Origin: Candidatus Sulfopaludibacter sp. SbA3
GTDB lineage: Bacteria; Pseudomonadota; Alphaproteobacteria; Caulobacterales; Hyphomonadaceae
Length of the DNA stretch: 63,908 bases
Assembly: GCA_945913285.1 (NCBI GenBank)
Contig: CAMEDD010000012.1
Span: forward strand, 1 to 63,908
Reading direction: 5' to 3'
In this document: positions 53,433 to 63,083 of the stretch, piece by piece
How the letters are laid out: every line of letters starts with the position of its first letter
How positions within the stretch are numbered: position 1 is the stretch's first letter
Notes under the pieces: model-generated
The model's input: only the letters and a program-made list of their open reading frames with translations
Databases searched by the model: none
Told to the model about the DNA's origin: nothing
Translations under genes and position numbers: made by a program

Positions 53433-53573
53433 TTGCCCTCCGCCAACACAAAGAGACCCGGCTTGCACATCTCCTCGCAAGCTCGCCAATCGATCCTCTC
53501 CCTGCTGATCGCCCTTCCGATCGCCGCTTTCGTGATGTGGGCCCCCCAAGGCCTCGTCTACATCGCAGGTTGA
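53433..53573 (+). CDS. Possible 46-residue TM micro-protein
   Basis: A TTG start at 53433, with ggaagg 6 bases upstream, opens a 46-residue frame with a basic N-terminus (KRPG) and one TM helix (SILSLLIALPIAAFVMW). A later TTG at 53463 is another possible start. It lies between the inverted repeat at 53351 and a strong terminator, which supports a real transcript. I recognise no family. Confidence 0.4.
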   Translation: MPSANTKRPGLHISSQARQSILSLLIALPIAAFVMWAPQGLVYIAG

Positions 53574-53647
53574 GCCGATGGTGATTGCCGGATGCCGGCA
53601 ACCGACCCTGCCCGCGCCGCGCCCCCTGAAGCGGCCAAGCGGAAACC

Positions 53648-53695
53648 AACCGGGACCTGAGGATTTCCTCCCGCCCACAGGTCCCGGTTTTTCTT
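53648..53695 (+). terminator. Strong Rho-independent terminator
   Basis: A perfect 12-bp stem (aaccgggacctg at 53648-53659 and caggtcccggtt at 53678-53689) with an 18-nt loop is followed by TTTTCTTT. It ends a plus-strand transcript, most likely that of the micro-proteins. Confidence 0.88.
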
Positions 53696-53710
53696 TGTTT
53701 GAAATTGGAA

Positions 53711-53756
53711 GCCGGAGCCCTTGTGCGATCTGATGGAATCAGATGGCCGGCTCCGG
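53711..53756. repeat. Nested hairpin downstream of tsaD
   Basis: The outer arms ccggagcc (53712-53719) and ggctccgg (53749-53756) enclose a perfect inner stem, atctgat/atcagat (53728-53734 and 53738-53744) with loop gga. It may end tsaD transcription on the minus strand. The rest of 53574-53815 shows no further gene. Confidence 0.55.
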
Positions 53757-53815
53757 AGTTTCGTTTTGTCGCGATGTCTTTCGCTCAACCCGTACCCACT
53801 CGAGCGGACATCGCG

Positions 53816-54907
53816 CTAAGCTTTTGCGCCCTTGTGGCCGCCGCCATAGACCGGCGCGTTGAGGGCCGAGGCCTCGTCCAGCGGCCAGCGTGGCCGCGAG
53901 CCTGCGTCCAGCCCATCCGCCCCGTCCAGCATGCCTGCGGCCATCCGCTCGGCGCCCGCCAGCGCAATCATGGCCGCATTGTCCGTGCAGTGACGCAGGG
54001 GAGGGGCGATCAGCCGGGCGCCCTGCGCGGCCGCTGCTGTCTCCAGCGCAGCCCGGACCGCGTTGTTGGCCGCAACACCGCCTGCCACCACGAAGCGCTT
54101 GCCCTCCGTCCCCGGATCAAAACCTGCCAGCGCCCTTGCAGATTTCTCCGCCAGCACATCGCAGATCGCGGCCTGGAAGCTCGCGCAGATATCGGCTTTC
54201 GCAGCCTCTGTCTCCGCGCCCGGCGCCGCGCGTGCAACGGCTGACTTCAGCCCCGCAAAGCTCATCTCGAGCCCCGGCCGGTTCAGCAGCGGGCGAGGAA
54301 AGTCATGCGCCTTCGGATTGCCTGAGCCCGCCAGCCGCTCGACGGCCGGCCCGCCCGGAAACCCAAGCCCCATCAGCTTCGCCACCTTGTCGAACGCCTC
54401 GCCCACGGCGTCATCGATGGTTGATCCGAGCCGCTTGTAGTCGCCAAGTCCGCGTACTTCCAGAAACTGGCAATGCCCGCCGCTCACCAGCAGCAGAAGG
54501 TACGGGAACGGACAATCTTCCGACAGGCGAGGAGAGAGGGCGTGGCCCTCCAGATGGTTCACCGGAATGAACGCAATGCCGGCCGCCTGCGCCACCGCCT
54601 TGCCGGTCATCAACCCCACCAGCACCCCGCCGATCAGCCCCGGCCCGGCAGTCGCCGCCACGCCGTCGAGATCGCCATACGAAATCCCCGCCGCATTCAT
54701 CGCCGCCGCCACCGCCGCGTCCGCCAGCTCTGCATGTGCCCGCGCCGCAATCTCCGGCACCACGCCCAGATACGGCGCATGTTCCTCCAGCTGCGTTCGT
54801 ATAATGTCGGAGAGCAGCGTCACTTTCCCGTCCTCAAGCCGCAGGACAGCAGCAGCGGTCTCGTCGCAGGAGGTTTCGATGCCAAGGATAGTGACGGCGT
54901 GGGTCAT
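53816..54907 (-). CDS. tsaD: tRNA N6-adenosine threonylcarbamoyltransferase
   Basis: This is the catalytic subunit of the t6A synthase, which modifies A37 of ANN-decoding tRNAs. It has 363 residues. [13 protein letters not shown] is at the start, the metal histidines are in [10 protein letters not shown] (His118, His122), and the nucleotide loop is [11 protein letters not shown], with the ASKH-fold C-terminal [12 protein letters not shown]. The ATG at 54907 starts the first beta strand (VTILGIETS); the upstream extension is not conserved. lepA lies upstream on the same strand. Confidence 0.96.
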   Translation of the reverse strand: MTHAVTILGIETSCDETAAAVLRLEDGKVTLLSDIIRTQLEEHAPYLGVVPEIAARAHAELADAAVAAAMNAAGISYGDLDGVAATAGPGLIGGVLVGLMTGKAVAQAAGIAFIPVNHLEGHALSPRLSEDCPFPYLLLLVSGGHCQFLEVRGLGDYKRLGSTIDDAVGEAFDKVAKLMGLGFPGGPAVERLAGSGNPKAHDFPRPLLNRPGLEMSFAGLKSAVARAAPGAETEAAKADICASFQAAICDVLAEKSARALAGFDPGTEGKRFVVAGGVAANNAVRAALETAAAAQGARLIAPPLRHCTDNAAMIALAGAERMAAGMLDGADGLDAGSRPRWPLDEASALNAPVYGGGHKGAKA

Positions 54908-54921
54908 GCGGGGCCTCGCCC

Positions 54922-56727
54922 CTAATCCCCATCCATCCGCAGCGCCGCCACAAACGCCTCCTGCGGAATCTCGACCTTGCCGAACTGGCGCATGCGCTGC
55001 TTGCCGGCCTTTTGCTTGTCGAGCAGCTTGCGTTTGCGGGTGGCGTCGCCGCCATAGCATTTCGCAGTCACGTCCTTGCGCATCGCCGAAATGGTTTCGC
55101 GCGCCACGACGCGGCCGCCAATCGCCGCCTGGATCGGGATCTTGAACATCTGTCTCGGGATCAAATCCTTCAGCCGTTCGCACATTTGCCGGCCGCGCCC
55201 TTCGGCCCGGTCGCGGTGCACCAGCATGGCGAGCGCGTCCACCGGCTCTTCGTTGACGAGGATCTGAAGCTTCACGAGGTTCTCGGCGCGGTGGCCGATC
55301 AGGTTATAGTCAAAGCTCGCATAGCCGCGCGAGATGGATTTCAGCCGGTCATAGAAGTCGAACACCACCTCGTTTAGCGGCAGCTCGTACTTCACGCAGG
55401 CTCGTCCGCCTACGTACGATAGCTCCGTCTGTACGCCGCGCCGGTCCTGGCACAGCTTCAGGATCGAGCCGAGATATTCGTCCGGCGTGTAGATCGTCGC
55501 CGCAATCCACGGCTCGCGGATTTCCGTGATGCGCACAACATCCGGCATGTCGGCCGGATTGTGCAGCTCGATCTCGCTGCCGTCCGTCATCGTCATCTGG
55601 TAGACCACGCTTGGCGCTGTCGCGATCAGGTCAAGGTCAAACTCGCGGCTCAGCCGCTCCTGGATGATCTCGAGGTGCAGGAGGCCGAGAAAGCCGCAGC
55701 GGAACCCCATCCCCAGCGCTGCCGACGTCTCCATCTCCCACGTGAACGAGGCATCGTTCAGTCGCAGCTTGCTCATTGCCGCGCGCAGGTCATCAAAGTC
55801 GCCCGCATCCATCGGGAACAGGCCGCAGAACACCACCGGCTGCACGTCCTTGTAGCCGGGCAGGGCCTTGTCGGTCGGCCGCTTGTCTTCGGTGATCGTA
55901 TCGCCGACCGCCGTGTCTCCCACTTCCTTGATCGAGGCGACGAAATAGCCGACCTCGCCCGGGCCCAGCGCATCGGTGTCGGTCAGCTTCGGATTGAACG
56001 TGCCGATCTTGTCAATTTCATAGACGCCGCCCGTTCGCATCATGCGGATGGACTGCTTGCGGCGGAGCACGCCGTCATGCACCCGCACGATAACGACGAC
56101 GCCGAGATAGGGGTCGTAATAAGCGTCTACGAGCGCAGCCTTCAGCGGCGATGTCACCTCGCCGCCCTTCGGCGGGGGCAGGCGGGTGACGATGGCTTCC
56201 AGAACGTCCGGAATGCCAAGACCCGTCTTCGCCGAAATCTGCACGGCGTCAGAGGCGTCCAGCCCGATCACTTCCTCGATCTGCGCCTTCACGGCGTCGA
56301 CATCGGCGGCCGGCAGGTCGATCTTGTTGAGAACCGGCACGATCTCATGGTTCTGGTCGATCGCCTGATATACGTTCGCCAGCGTCTGCGCCTCGACGCC
56401 TTGCGAGGCATCCACGACCAAGAGCGAACCCTCGCACGCCGCGAGGCACCGGCTCACCTCATACGCGAAGTCCACGTGCCCCGGCGTGTCCATCAGGTTC
56501 AGTGTATAGGTCTCGCCGTCATTGGCTTTGTACTGCAGGCGCACGGTCTGCGCCTTGATGGTGATGCCCCGCTCCTTCTCGATATCCATCGAATCGAGCA
56601 CCTGCTCACTCATTTCGCGGTCGGTCAGGCCCCCGCAGGCCTGGATCAGGCGGTCGGCGAGGGTCGACTTGCCATGGTCGATATGGGCAATGATCGAGAA
56701 ATTGCGGATTTTGTCGCGTGGGGTCAT
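54922..56727 (-). CDS. lepA: Elongation factor 4 (LepA)
   Basis: A 601-residue translational GTPase that back-translocates or remodels stalled ribosomes. The G1 loop is AHIDHGKST at 14-22, G2/G3 cover [10 protein letters not shown] and DTPGH, and G4 is NKIDLP. The unique LepA C-terminal domain ends in [15 protein letters not shown]. The ATG at 56727 ([11 protein letters not shown]) or the in-frame ATG 9 bases earlier are both possible. The long upstream open frame is not conserved. Confidence 0.96.
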   Translation of the reverse strand: MTPRDKIRNFSIIAHIDHGKSTLADRLIQACGGLTDREMSEQVLDSMDIEKERGITIKAQTVRLQYKANDGETYTLNLMDTPGHVDFAYEVSRCLAACEGSLLVVDASQGVEAQTLANVYQAIDQNHEIVPVLNKIDLPAADVDAVKAQIEEVIGLDASDAVQISAKTGLGIPDVLEAIVTRLPPPKGGEVTSPLKAALVDAYYDPYLGVVVIVRVHDGVLRRKQSIRMMRTGGVYEIDKIGTFNPKLTDTDALGPGEVGYFVASIKEVGDTAVGDTITEDKRPTDKALPGYKDVQPVVFCGLFPMDAGDFDDLRAAMSKLRLNDASFTWEMETSAALGMGFRCGFLGLLHLEIIQERLSREFDLDLIATAPSVVYQMTMTDGSEIELHNPADMPDVVRITEIREPWIAATIYTPDEYLGSILKLCQDRRGVQTELSYVGGRACVKYELPLNEVVFDFYDRLKSISRGYASFDYNLIGHRAENLVKLQILVNEEPVDALAMLVHRDRAEGRGRQMCERLKDLIPRQMFKIPIQAAIGGRVVARETISAMRKDVTAKCYGGDATRKRKLLDKQKAGKQRMRQFGKVEIPQEAFVAALRMDGD

Positions 56728-56792
56728 GCGCGGCATATAGCGGGGGAGGGGAGGCGCGGGAAGTGGCCCCGGACCTCGCTCAACGCCGGGCT

Positions 56793-56856
56793 CCAGACTG
56801 GCCGCCCAGACTGGTCCACCAGACTGGTCCACCAGACTGGCCCCCCAGACTGGCGC
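56793..56856. repeat. Five 13-bp tandem repeats with a CCAGACTGG core
   Basis: CCAGACTGG begins at 56793, 56806, 56819, 56832 and 56845, an exact 13-bp period. The spacer tetramers vary (ccgc, tcca, tcca, cccc). The core is a palindrome around its central base (CCAG-A-CTGG). The array lies between the divergent starts of lepA and the chagasin-like gene, 66 bp and 52 bp away. Confidence 0.92.
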
Positions 56857-56907
56857 AAGGCCCCGCCCGCGGGTATGACAGCGCCAGAGGCTTAAGGAGA
56901 CCCGTCG

Positions 56908-57459
56908 ATGAGAATGTTGTTGGCTACCGTAGCTGCCGTGGCCCTCGGCGCCTGCGGACATTTCAGCAAGCCCGCCGATGAGGCCCCGGCCCCGCCTGCC
57001 GCCGAGGAGCCCGCCAGACAGGAGACCGCCGTGGAGCCAGACGCCTACGTTCCGCCCGAAATGCCGACCGCCGAGCAGGCCGCCAAGGCCGCCGCTGATG
57101 CCCAGGCCGGCGCCCAGGCGGGCGTCGTCTATGCCGGATATGACAAAAAGGGCGGCGAAGTGGCGCTCAAGGTCGGCGAAACCCTTCGCATCGAGCTCGA
57201 GTCTGTCCCCACCGCCGGCTATGTCTGGACGGTGGTCAAAGCCCCCGATTTCATGGCGCCTGCCGGCGAAGGCGGCCGCCCGACCGATCCGGCCCACCAG
57301 AGCCTGCCAGGCTTCACCGGCGGCAACCACTATCTCTCGTTCGACTTCACCGCCGCCAAGCCCGGCAAGGGCAAGTTCGGTCTGAAGGAAAGCCGCCCGT
57401 GGGAATCGGACGAGCCGCCGACCGACACCTACGTCCTCACCGTCACGGTCACGCCGTAG
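56908..57459 (+). CDS. Chagasin-like (I42) cysteine-protease inhibitor lipoprotein
   Basis: A 183-residue lipoprotein (lipobox LGAC, Cys16) with an Ala/Pro/Glu linker to about 70 and a chagasin-type beta-sandwich. All three inhibitor loops are visible: VPTAGYVW (usual NPTTGY), GEGGRPT (usual GxGG) and ESRPWES (usual RPW). Such proteins block papain-like proteases; as a lipoprotein it would act in the periplasm or on the cell surface. The next gene starts 8 bp downstream. Confidence 0.9.
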   Translation: MRMLLATVAAVALGACGHFSKPADEAPAPPAAEEPARQETAVEPDAYVPPEMPTAEQAAKAAADAQAGAQAGVVYAGYDKKGGEVALKVGETLRIELESVPTAGYVWTVVKAPDFMAPAGEGGRPTDPAHQSLPGFTGGNHYLSFDFTAAKPGKGKFGLKESRPWESDEPPTDTYVLTVTVTP

Positions 57460-57466
57460 GCCCGCC

Positions 57467-58564
57467 TTGCCCGATACTCAGACCGTCCCTGCGAAGACCG
57501 GCATCACCGATGAGGGCTACCTCACCGATTGCTGGTACCTGGCTGCGCCGTCCGCGCGCCTGTTGCCGGGCAGGCAGACGCGTCTGATGTTCCTCGGCGA
57601 ACCGGTGGTCGTCGGCCGTACGCCCGCCGGCGAAGCCTTCGCGCTGCGTGACATCTGCCCCCACCGCCTCGTGCCCCTCTCCGCTGGCAGCCAGGTCGAG
57701 ACGAAGGGCGAGTGGACCCTGCAATGCCCCTATCACGGCTGGCGCTTCGGCACCGATGGCGGCTGCCGCCTGATGCCGAGCCTGACGGATGACAGCCCGT
57801 ATGATCCCACAAAGGTGAAGGTCCGCCGCTACCCGGTCTATGAGGCGAACGGCGCGGTCTACATCTACATCGCGCACGATCCGCGAAGCACGGCGCTGCC
57901 CGCGGTGCCGCCGCCGGGATTTGGTCCGCTCCCGGACAAACCGGGCTTCGTCATCGAGGACGTGTTCAACGCCCACATGGACGACGCCGTCGTCGGCCTG
58001 ATGGATCCCGCCCACGTGCCCTTCGTGCATAACCAGTGGTGGTGGCGCCCGCCCTCCACGGGCCTGAAGCTCAAGCAGAAACCCTTCGGCCCGATCGAAC
58101 GCGGCTGGGCCATCGATCGGCATGCGCCGTCATCAAATTCGAAACTCTACCGCTGGGTCTTCGGCGGCAATGTGCAGACCGAGATCTGCTTCCAGCTGCC
58201 CGGATACCGCTGGGAAATCATCTCGAACGACACCGCGCGGCTTTTGACGCTGACCTGCCTGACGCCCGAAGCGCCGAAGAAAACCCGCATCACGCAGTTC
58301 ACCTGGTGGACCGGTGCGCCGCTGCTCCACCTCGCCGTGCCGCTCGCCAAGCGCATGGGAAAAACCTTCCTCGCGCAGGACGGGCGCATGGTGGACCTGC
58401 AAAACATGGGGCTGGCGCACCAGAAGGCGATGCTCTGGATCGACGACATCGACGTGCAGGCCAAATGGTACCAGCAGCTGAAGCGCGAATGGGCCGCTGC
58501 CCGAACCGAGGGGCGGGCGTTCGAGAATCCCATCCAGCAACGCACGCTGAAGTGGAAGAGCTAG
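57467..58564 (+). CDS. Rieske non-haem iron oxygenase
   Basis: A 365-residue oxygenase alpha subunit. The Rieske motifs are CPHRLVPL (Cys64, His66) and CPYHGW (Cys87, His90), and the mononuclear iron motif is [13 protein letters not shown] (Asp180, His183, His188). It resembles the vanillate/phenoxybenzoate and aliphatic oxygenase group, and its substrate is unknown. Start TTG 57467, with a weak ribosome site, 8 bp after the inhibitor gene. No reductase or ferredoxin gene is close, so electrons must come from a partner elsewhere. Confidence 0.92.
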   Translation: MPDTQTVPAKTGITDEGYLTDCWYLAAPSARLLPGRQTRLMFLGEPVVVGRTPAGEAFALRDICPHRLVPLSAGSQVETKGEWTLQCPYHGWRFGTDGGCRLMPSLTDDSPYDPTKVKVRRYPVYEANGAVYIYIAHDPRSTALPAVPPPGFGPLPDKPGFVIEDVFNAHMDDAVVGLMDPAHVPFVHNQWWWRPPSTGLKLKQKPFGPIERGWAIDRHAPSSNSKLYRWVFGGNVQTEICFQLPGYRWEIISNDTARLLTLTCLTPEAPKKTRITQFTWWTGAPLLHLAVPLAKRMGKTFLAQDGRMVDLQNMGLAHQKAMLWIDDIDVQAKWYQQLKREWAAARTEGRAFENPIQQRTLKWKS

Positions 58565-58718
58565 GCCTCGTGCACACGCGCAGAACGCTGCCCTAAAATC
58601 GCCTTGAAAAAATGTGACCCGCAGCACTGGCCGGGCGGGACATTCGTTCCACCTCCTGGCACGCACGCGTTAATGTGCGCCCCCCGAGAATTCGACAGTC
58701 ACTAAAAGGACAAGCCAA

Positions 58719-59273
58719 ATGAAATTTTCCCTGATCGCAGTTGCGGCAGCCAGCGCTTTTGTGCTCGCAGCCTGTGCGCCTACCGAGACGACGCCGGTTG
58801 AGCCTGCCGCCGTTGAAGAAGTCGTGACCGAGCCGGTCGTGGAAGAAGTTGCTCCGGCCCCGACGACCATTGTCGACGTTGCCGCAGCCAATCCGGACTT
58901 CTCGACCCTCGTCGCAGCCGTCCAGGCCGCTGGCCTTGCCGAAACGCTGGCCGGCGAAGGCCCGTTCACCGTGTTCGCGCCGACCAATGCAGCCTTCGCA
59001 GCGCTTCCGGCCGGCACGCTCGACAGCCTGCTGCTGCCTGAGAACAAGGACAAGCTGGCTGCAATCCTCACCTACCACGTCGTCCCAGGCAAGGTGATGG
59101 CCGCTGACCTGCCGACAACGGCAACCGATGTCGCCACCGTGAACACCGCCACCGTCTCTGTGGTTGCGGCGCCTGAAGGCGCAACGGTCAACGGCGTGAA
59201 AATCACTGCCGCAGACATTGCCGCCTCGAACGGCGTGATCCACGTCATCGACGCGGTTCTTCTGCCTAAGTAA
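58719..59273 (+). CDS. Fasciclin-domain lipoprotein
   Basis: A 184-residue lipoprotein (lipobox LAAC) with an acidic Pro/Val linker and one FAS1 domain: [26 protein letters not shown], the YHVVPGK loop and the C-terminal [16 protein letters not shown]1 domains mediate adhesion. aaaagga lies before the ATG, and a strong terminator follows. Confidence 0.93.
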   Translation: MKFSLIAVAAASAFVLAACAPTETTPVEPAAVEEVVTEPVVEEVAPAPTTIVDVAAANPDFSTLVAAVQAAGLAETLAGEGPFTVFAPTNAAFAALPAGTLDSLLLPENKDKLAAILTYHVVPGKVMAADLPTTATDVATVNTATVSVVAAPEGATVNGVKITAADIAASNGVIHVIDAVLLPK

Positions 59274-59298
59274 CCAGCCCTCCAAGGCTGAAATCGGG

Positions 59299-59330
59299 GG
59301 CCGCGATCCTGCAAGGGATCGCGGCCTTTT
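59299..59330 (+). terminator. Rho-independent terminator after the fasciclin gene
   Basis: Stem ggccgcgatcc (59299-59309) pairs with ggatcgcggcc (59316-59326) over a 6-nt loop and runs into TTTT and a further TTTT. Confidence 0.9.
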
Positions 59331-59411
59331 CTTTTCGCCCGCTTGCCGCCCGCGAACAAAGAGTGAAACTTCAAGCTGTCTTTAACCCCTCGCGCTGCTA
59401 GTGTCGCAGGC

Positions 59412-59918
59412 ATGACAGCTGCGATTCGCATCCTCGGCATCGACCCCGGCCTACGCCACACCGGCTGGGGGCTCATCGAACAGGCAGGCATGCGGCTCAG
59501 TCATGTCGGCCACGGCGTGATCGAGGCGCCTGTCGATATCTCGATGGCCGAGCGTCTCGCCCACATTTTTGAAGCCGTCGGCGAACTCGCCCGCCACCAC
59601 GCACCCGATGCCGCAGGGGTCGAGGAAACCCTCGTGAACGCGAACCCCCGCTCGGCCCTGAAACTCGGCCAGGCACGCGGCGCCGCGATGGCCGCCCTCG
59701 CCATGGCCGGCGTGCCGGTTGCCGAATTTGCCCCGCGCCAGATCAAATTGTCCGTCGTCGGAACAGGCACAGCCGACAAGGACCAGGTCAAGTTCATGGT
59801 CCAGCGCCTGCTGCCCCGCGCGGGTGGGATGAGGCTCGACGCCGCCGACGCGCTCGCCTGCGCCATCTGCACGGCCCACCATCTGCCGCCGCCGCTCCGG
59901 AAGAAAGGCGCAGCATGA
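59412..59918 (+). CDS. ruvC: Holliday junction endodeoxyribonuclease RuvC
   Basis: This enzyme resolves Holliday junctions. It has 168 residues. The catalytic acids are in ILGIDPG (Asp), GVEETLVN (Glu) and the C-terminal LDAADALACAI (Asp pair). It starts the ruvC-ruvA-ruvB operon, with its stop overlapping ruvA (ATGA). Confidence 0.96.
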   Translation: MTAAIRILGIDPGLRHTGWGLIEQAGMRLSHVGHGVIEAPVDISMAERLAHIFEAVGELARHHAPDAAGVEETLVNANPRSALKLGQARGAAMAALAMAGVPVAEFAPRQIKLSVVGTGTADKDQVKFMVQRLLPRAGGMRLDAADALACAICTAHHLPPPLRKKGAA

Positions 59919-60538
59919 TCATCGGCCGCCTCACCGGAGACGTCGGCGCCGTCGGCCTCGACCATGTGCTCATCGACGTGAACGGCGTCGGCTACGTCGC
60001 CCTCGCCGGCACGCGCCTGCTTGCAAAACTGCAGGCCGGAGACCGCGTCACCGTCCACGTCGAAACCCGCGTCACCGAAAGCTCGATCACTCTCTTCGCC
60101 TTCGCCGCGGACGAAGAGCGCGCGTGGTTCGTGCGCCTGCAGGATGTCCCAGGCGTTGCCGGAAAATCCGCCCTCGCCATCCTCGACGGTCTCGCGCCCG
60201 GCGAAATCATGGACGCGATCGCCCTCGGCGATTCCGGCGCCTTCACGCGCGCCAGGGGCATCGGCAAGAAACTCGGCGAGCGCATCGTCACTGAACTTGC
60301 CGGTAAGGCGCCGCCGATGGGCCGCTTCGGCAGGTTCGAAACCGCCGCTGTTGCAGGCCTAGCCTCGCAGCCCGCGGCTGCCAGCACCGGCCCCCGCGCC
60401 GAAGCCATCAGTGCTCTGACAAACCTCGGTTACACACCGTCTGAAGCCTCCCGCGCCGTCGCGGCGGCTGCCAAAGATACGGGCGGCGATAACGTCAGCG
60501 CCCTCGTCAAGGCCGCCCTCAAGGAACTCGCGCGGTGA
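59915..60538 (+). CDS. ruvA: Holliday junction branch migration protein RuvA
   Basis: A 207-residue DNA-binding subunit that targets RuvB to junctions. The OB-fold start is [14 protein letters not shown], the helix-hairpin-helix motifs are [16 protein letters not shown] and [12 protein letters not shown], and the C-terminal RuvB-binding domain follows the linker ([16 protein letters not shown]). It overlaps ruvC and ruvB by 4 bp each. Confidence 0.96.
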   Translation: MIIGRLTGDVGAVGLDHVLIDVNGVGYVALAGTRLLAKLQAGDRVTVHVETRVTESSITLFAFAADEERAWFVRLQDVPGVAGKSALAILDGLAPGEIMDAIALGDSGAFTRARGIGKKLGERIVTELAGKAPPMGRFGRFETAAVAGLASQPAAASTGPRAEAISALTNLGYTPSEASRAVAAAAKDTGGDNVSALVKAALKELAR

Positions 60539-61566
60539 GCCGCAAGGACTCCCTCGCCGGCTCCGAGGCACAAGCCCCCGACGCGCTCGACCGGGCCCTG
60601 CGTCCCCAGACGTTCGAGGACTATGTCGGCCAGCGCAAGGCGAAGTCGAACCTGAAAGTCTATGTCGCTGCCGCCCGCGCGCGCAGCGAGGCGCTCGACC
60701 ATGTCCTCCTCTTCGGCCCGCCCGGCCTCGGCAAGACCACCCTCGCTCAGATCCTGGCGCGCGAGATGGGCGTCGGCTTCCGCGCCACCTCCGGCCCCGT
60801 CATCGCCAAGGCCGGCGACCTCGCCGCGATCCTGACGAACCTCGAGCCGAACGACGTCCTCTTCATCGACGAGATCCACCGCCTTCCCGCCATCGTGGAA
60901 GAAATCCTCTATCCGGCGATGGAGGATTACGCCCTCGATCTCGTGATCGGGGAGGGCCCCGCCGCCCGCTCGGTGCGCCTCGACCTTGCCCCCTTCACCC
61001 TCGTCGGCGCCACCACCCGCGCCGGCCTCCTCGCTACGCCCCTGCGCGACCGGTTTGGCATCCCCATCCGCCTCGAGTTCTACGAACCTGAGGAACTCGC
61101 CCGCATCGTTATGGCCGCCGCCCGCAAGCTCGGTGCTCCGATCACGCAAGACGGCGCCGTCGAGATCGCCTCCCGCGCCCGCGGTACGCCCCGCATCGCC
61201 CTGCGCCTCCTGCGCCGCGTGCGCGACTTTGCCGACGCTGAGGGCCAGCCCATCGACAAGCCCGCCGCTGGCCGCGCCCTCACGCGCCTCGAGATTGACG
61301 CCGACGGCCTCGACGCCCTCGATCGGCGCTACCTGCACGCACTCGTCAGAACCTATGCCGGCGGCCCGGTCGGCGCCGACACGCTTGCCGCGGCGCTCAG
61401 CGAAGCGCGCGATTCCGTGGAGGATGTGATCGAGCCTTATCTCATGCAGAAAGGTTATGTCGCCCGCACTCCAAGAGGCCGGGTCGCGGCCCCGCTCGCC
61501 TATGAACGCCTCGGCCTGAAGCCTCCCGGCGGCCTTCAGGAGCCCCTCTTCGGAGAGGACGAGTAG
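60535..61566 (+). CDS. ruvB: Holliday junction branch migration helicase RuvB
   Basis: The AAA+ motor of branch migration. It has 343 residues. The N-terminal [12 protein letters not shown] is typical, Walker A is GPPGLGKTT, Walker B is LFIDEIHR, sensor 1 is VGATTR and the winged-helix C-terminus ends in [12 protein letters not shown]. The GTG at 60535 overlaps the ruvA stop. Confidence 0.97.
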   Translation: MSRKDSLAGSEAQAPDALDRALRPQTFEDYVGQRKAKSNLKVYVAAARARSEALDHVLLFGPPGLGKTTLAQILAREMGVGFRATSGPVIAKAGDLAAILTNLEPNDVLFIDEIHRLPAIVEEILYPAMEDYALDLVIGEGPAARSVRLDLAPFTLVGATTRAGLLATPLRDRFGIPIRLEFYEPEELARIVMAAARKLGAPITQDGAVEIASRARGTPRIALRLLRRVRDFADAEGQPIDKPAAGRALTRLEIDADGLDALDRRYLHALVRTYAGGPVGADTLAAALSEARDSVEDVIEPYLMQKGYVARTPRGRVAAPLAYERLGLKPPGGLQEPLFGEDE

Positions 61567-61639
61567 CCCGCGCCCGGCCCGTTGGCCGCTTGATCGCCCG
61601 CGTATCCGGGTTAGTTTAGCCGGCGAGGAGGCGCACATC

Positions 61640-62668
61640 ATGCAAGCAGAGTTGAAGCAGCGCGCATTGCAGCGCTTTGGCGCCCCGCTGGACACGGCCG
61701 ATATCATCTGCCTCGCGCGCCAGCTTGCGTCGCAGAAGGGCAAGACCCGCCCCGAAGACCGCGCCGGAATGGCCGGCATGCTTGCACGCCTCGCCTTTCT
61801 TGAACCTGACCGGACCGGCGAAATCTATGACGCTCTGGCGCTCGGCTGGCGCGGCGCGCCGGTAAAGGCCGCTCCTTTGGGCACGCTGTCTCTGCCGCCG
61901 GGGGAGGCGCCTGAAGCCCTGTTCGACGCCTGGTGGGCGGTCGCCGTCGACCTTGCCGCAGGCAAGCTCGACGCCCTGGCCGTCACCCAACGCTCCGCCG
62001 CGCTCGGCGGTCTTGCGCCGGAAGGTTTCCTCACCCGCGTCGCCGAGATGTCATACCTGTGGCCGGGGGTTTCGGAGATTGCCAACCGTCCGCTCCCGGA
62101 GCATGTGCGGCTGGAGGATCTCGCCGCGTGTCCGCCCGCCTCGCTCGGCCGCGCCTTTCACGACCTCATAGTCGGCAACAAGTTCGATCTGGAAGTGCTC
62201 GACCGCGATTCCATCGGCCTGTCGAAATTGCCGAAGCCTCTCGACTATCTCAACACCCGCATCCTGCAGTCCCACGACCTCTGGCACATTACCGCGGGCT
62301 ACGAGACAACTTCGCTGCACGAACTGGCGATTTCGGCCTTCCAGCTTGCCCAGTTCGGCCATTCCTATTCGGCGCAATTCCTGGCGATTTCCGCGGCCAC
62401 GGGGGCGCTCGCGCCTTCCTTCGCCTATCCCATCCTGATGGACACGATCACCAGCGCCTGGGTCCACGGGCGCGAGACGCCGCCCCTCATCACGCTGGAC
62501 TGGGAAGGGCTCTGGCACCTCACGCCCGATGCCATCCGCCAGGCGCACGCTATCCGCCGCTACGTCCGGCCTTGGCGCGCTGACCTTGTCGAAAACCGCC
62601 GTCCGTTGGCCGACAGTCTGGATGCGCTTCGCCGCGCACTGTTCTCAAGGCGCCTCACGCCAGCTTGA
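61640..62668 (+). CDS. Coq4-family ubiquinone biosynthesis protein
   Basis: A 342-residue protein with the Coq4 metal motif HDLWHITAGYETTSLHE (HDxxHx11E), preceded by the LLxTRILQSHD-type strand. Coq4 takes part in ring decarboxylation and hydroxylation in ubiquinone synthesis in eukaryotes and some alphaproteobacteria. The N-terminal 150 residues are more variable. ggagg lies before the ATG. Confidence 0.88.
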   Translation: MQAELKQRALQRFGAPLDTADIICLARQLASQKGKTRPEDRAGMAGMLARLAFLEPDRTGEIYDALALGWRGAPVKAAPLGTLSLPPGEAPEALFDAWWAVAVDLAAGKLDALAVTQRSAALGGLAPEGFLTRVAEMSYLWPGVSEIANRPLPEHVRLEDLAACPPASLGRAFHDLIVGNKFDLEVLDRDSIGLSKLPKPLDYLNTRILQSHDLWHITAGYETTSLHELAISAFQLAQFGHSYSAQFLAISAATGALAPSFAYPILMDTITSAWVHGRETPPLITLDWEGLWHLTPDAIRQAHAIRRYVRPWRADLVENRRPLADSLDALRRALFSRRLTPA

Positions 62669-62682
62669 GACAGCGCGCGGGC

Positions 62683-63036
62683 CTACCCGCTCCCCCTCAT
62701 TCCCCAAAGTACGCCGATCAGCGCGCCCTTGATCCGTGGCAGGAGCATCAGCGCCGCGACAATCGCAAATGCCCCGAGCCCGGCCAATCGCATCCAGAGC
62801 GGCCAGGTCTCATGCCGCGCCGCGATGAGGGTGAGCGCCGCAAGCAAGGGCCCCAGCAACAGTACGGTCAGCCAGGGCGGCCCATCCTCGGCCTCGATTT
62901 CGCCCGTCGCCGCACCGCAATCGGCGCACGCCGGCGCCTGCTTCAGATAGCCCGCAAACAGCCGCCCCTTCCCGCAGGCCGGGCAGCGTCCGCGCAGCCC
63001 GCGCAGGGCCGAGATCCGGGAAGGGGAAACAGCCAT
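62683..63036 (-). CDS. DUF983 membrane protein
   Basis: A 117-residue protein with an N-terminal zinc-ribbon-like segment (RGRCPACGKGRLFAGYL and CADCG) and two TM helices near 55-73 and 80-99. It matches DUF983, of unknown role. The ATG at 63036 is chosen because the longer frame adds no conserved residues. It is divergent from the next gene. Confidence 0.88.
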   Translation of the reverse strand: MAVSPSRISALRGLRGRCPACGKGRLFAGYLKQAPACADCGAATGEIEAEDGPPWLTVLLLGPLLAALTLIAARHETWPLWMRLAGLGAFAIVAALMLLPRIKGALIGVLWGMRGSG

Positions 63037-63083
63037 CGGGCACACCCTCGCACGAATCGCGCCGATACTGTAATCGGGTGACC

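Noticed and set aside
55561-56895. 444-codon open frame opposite lepA
   Set aside because: It mirrors lepA and only its last part lies in the repeat region; no recognisable product.
60430-61779. 449-codon open frame opposite ruvB
   Set aside because: It is antisense to ruvB, with a composition artefact of repeated Gly/Glu/Ala.
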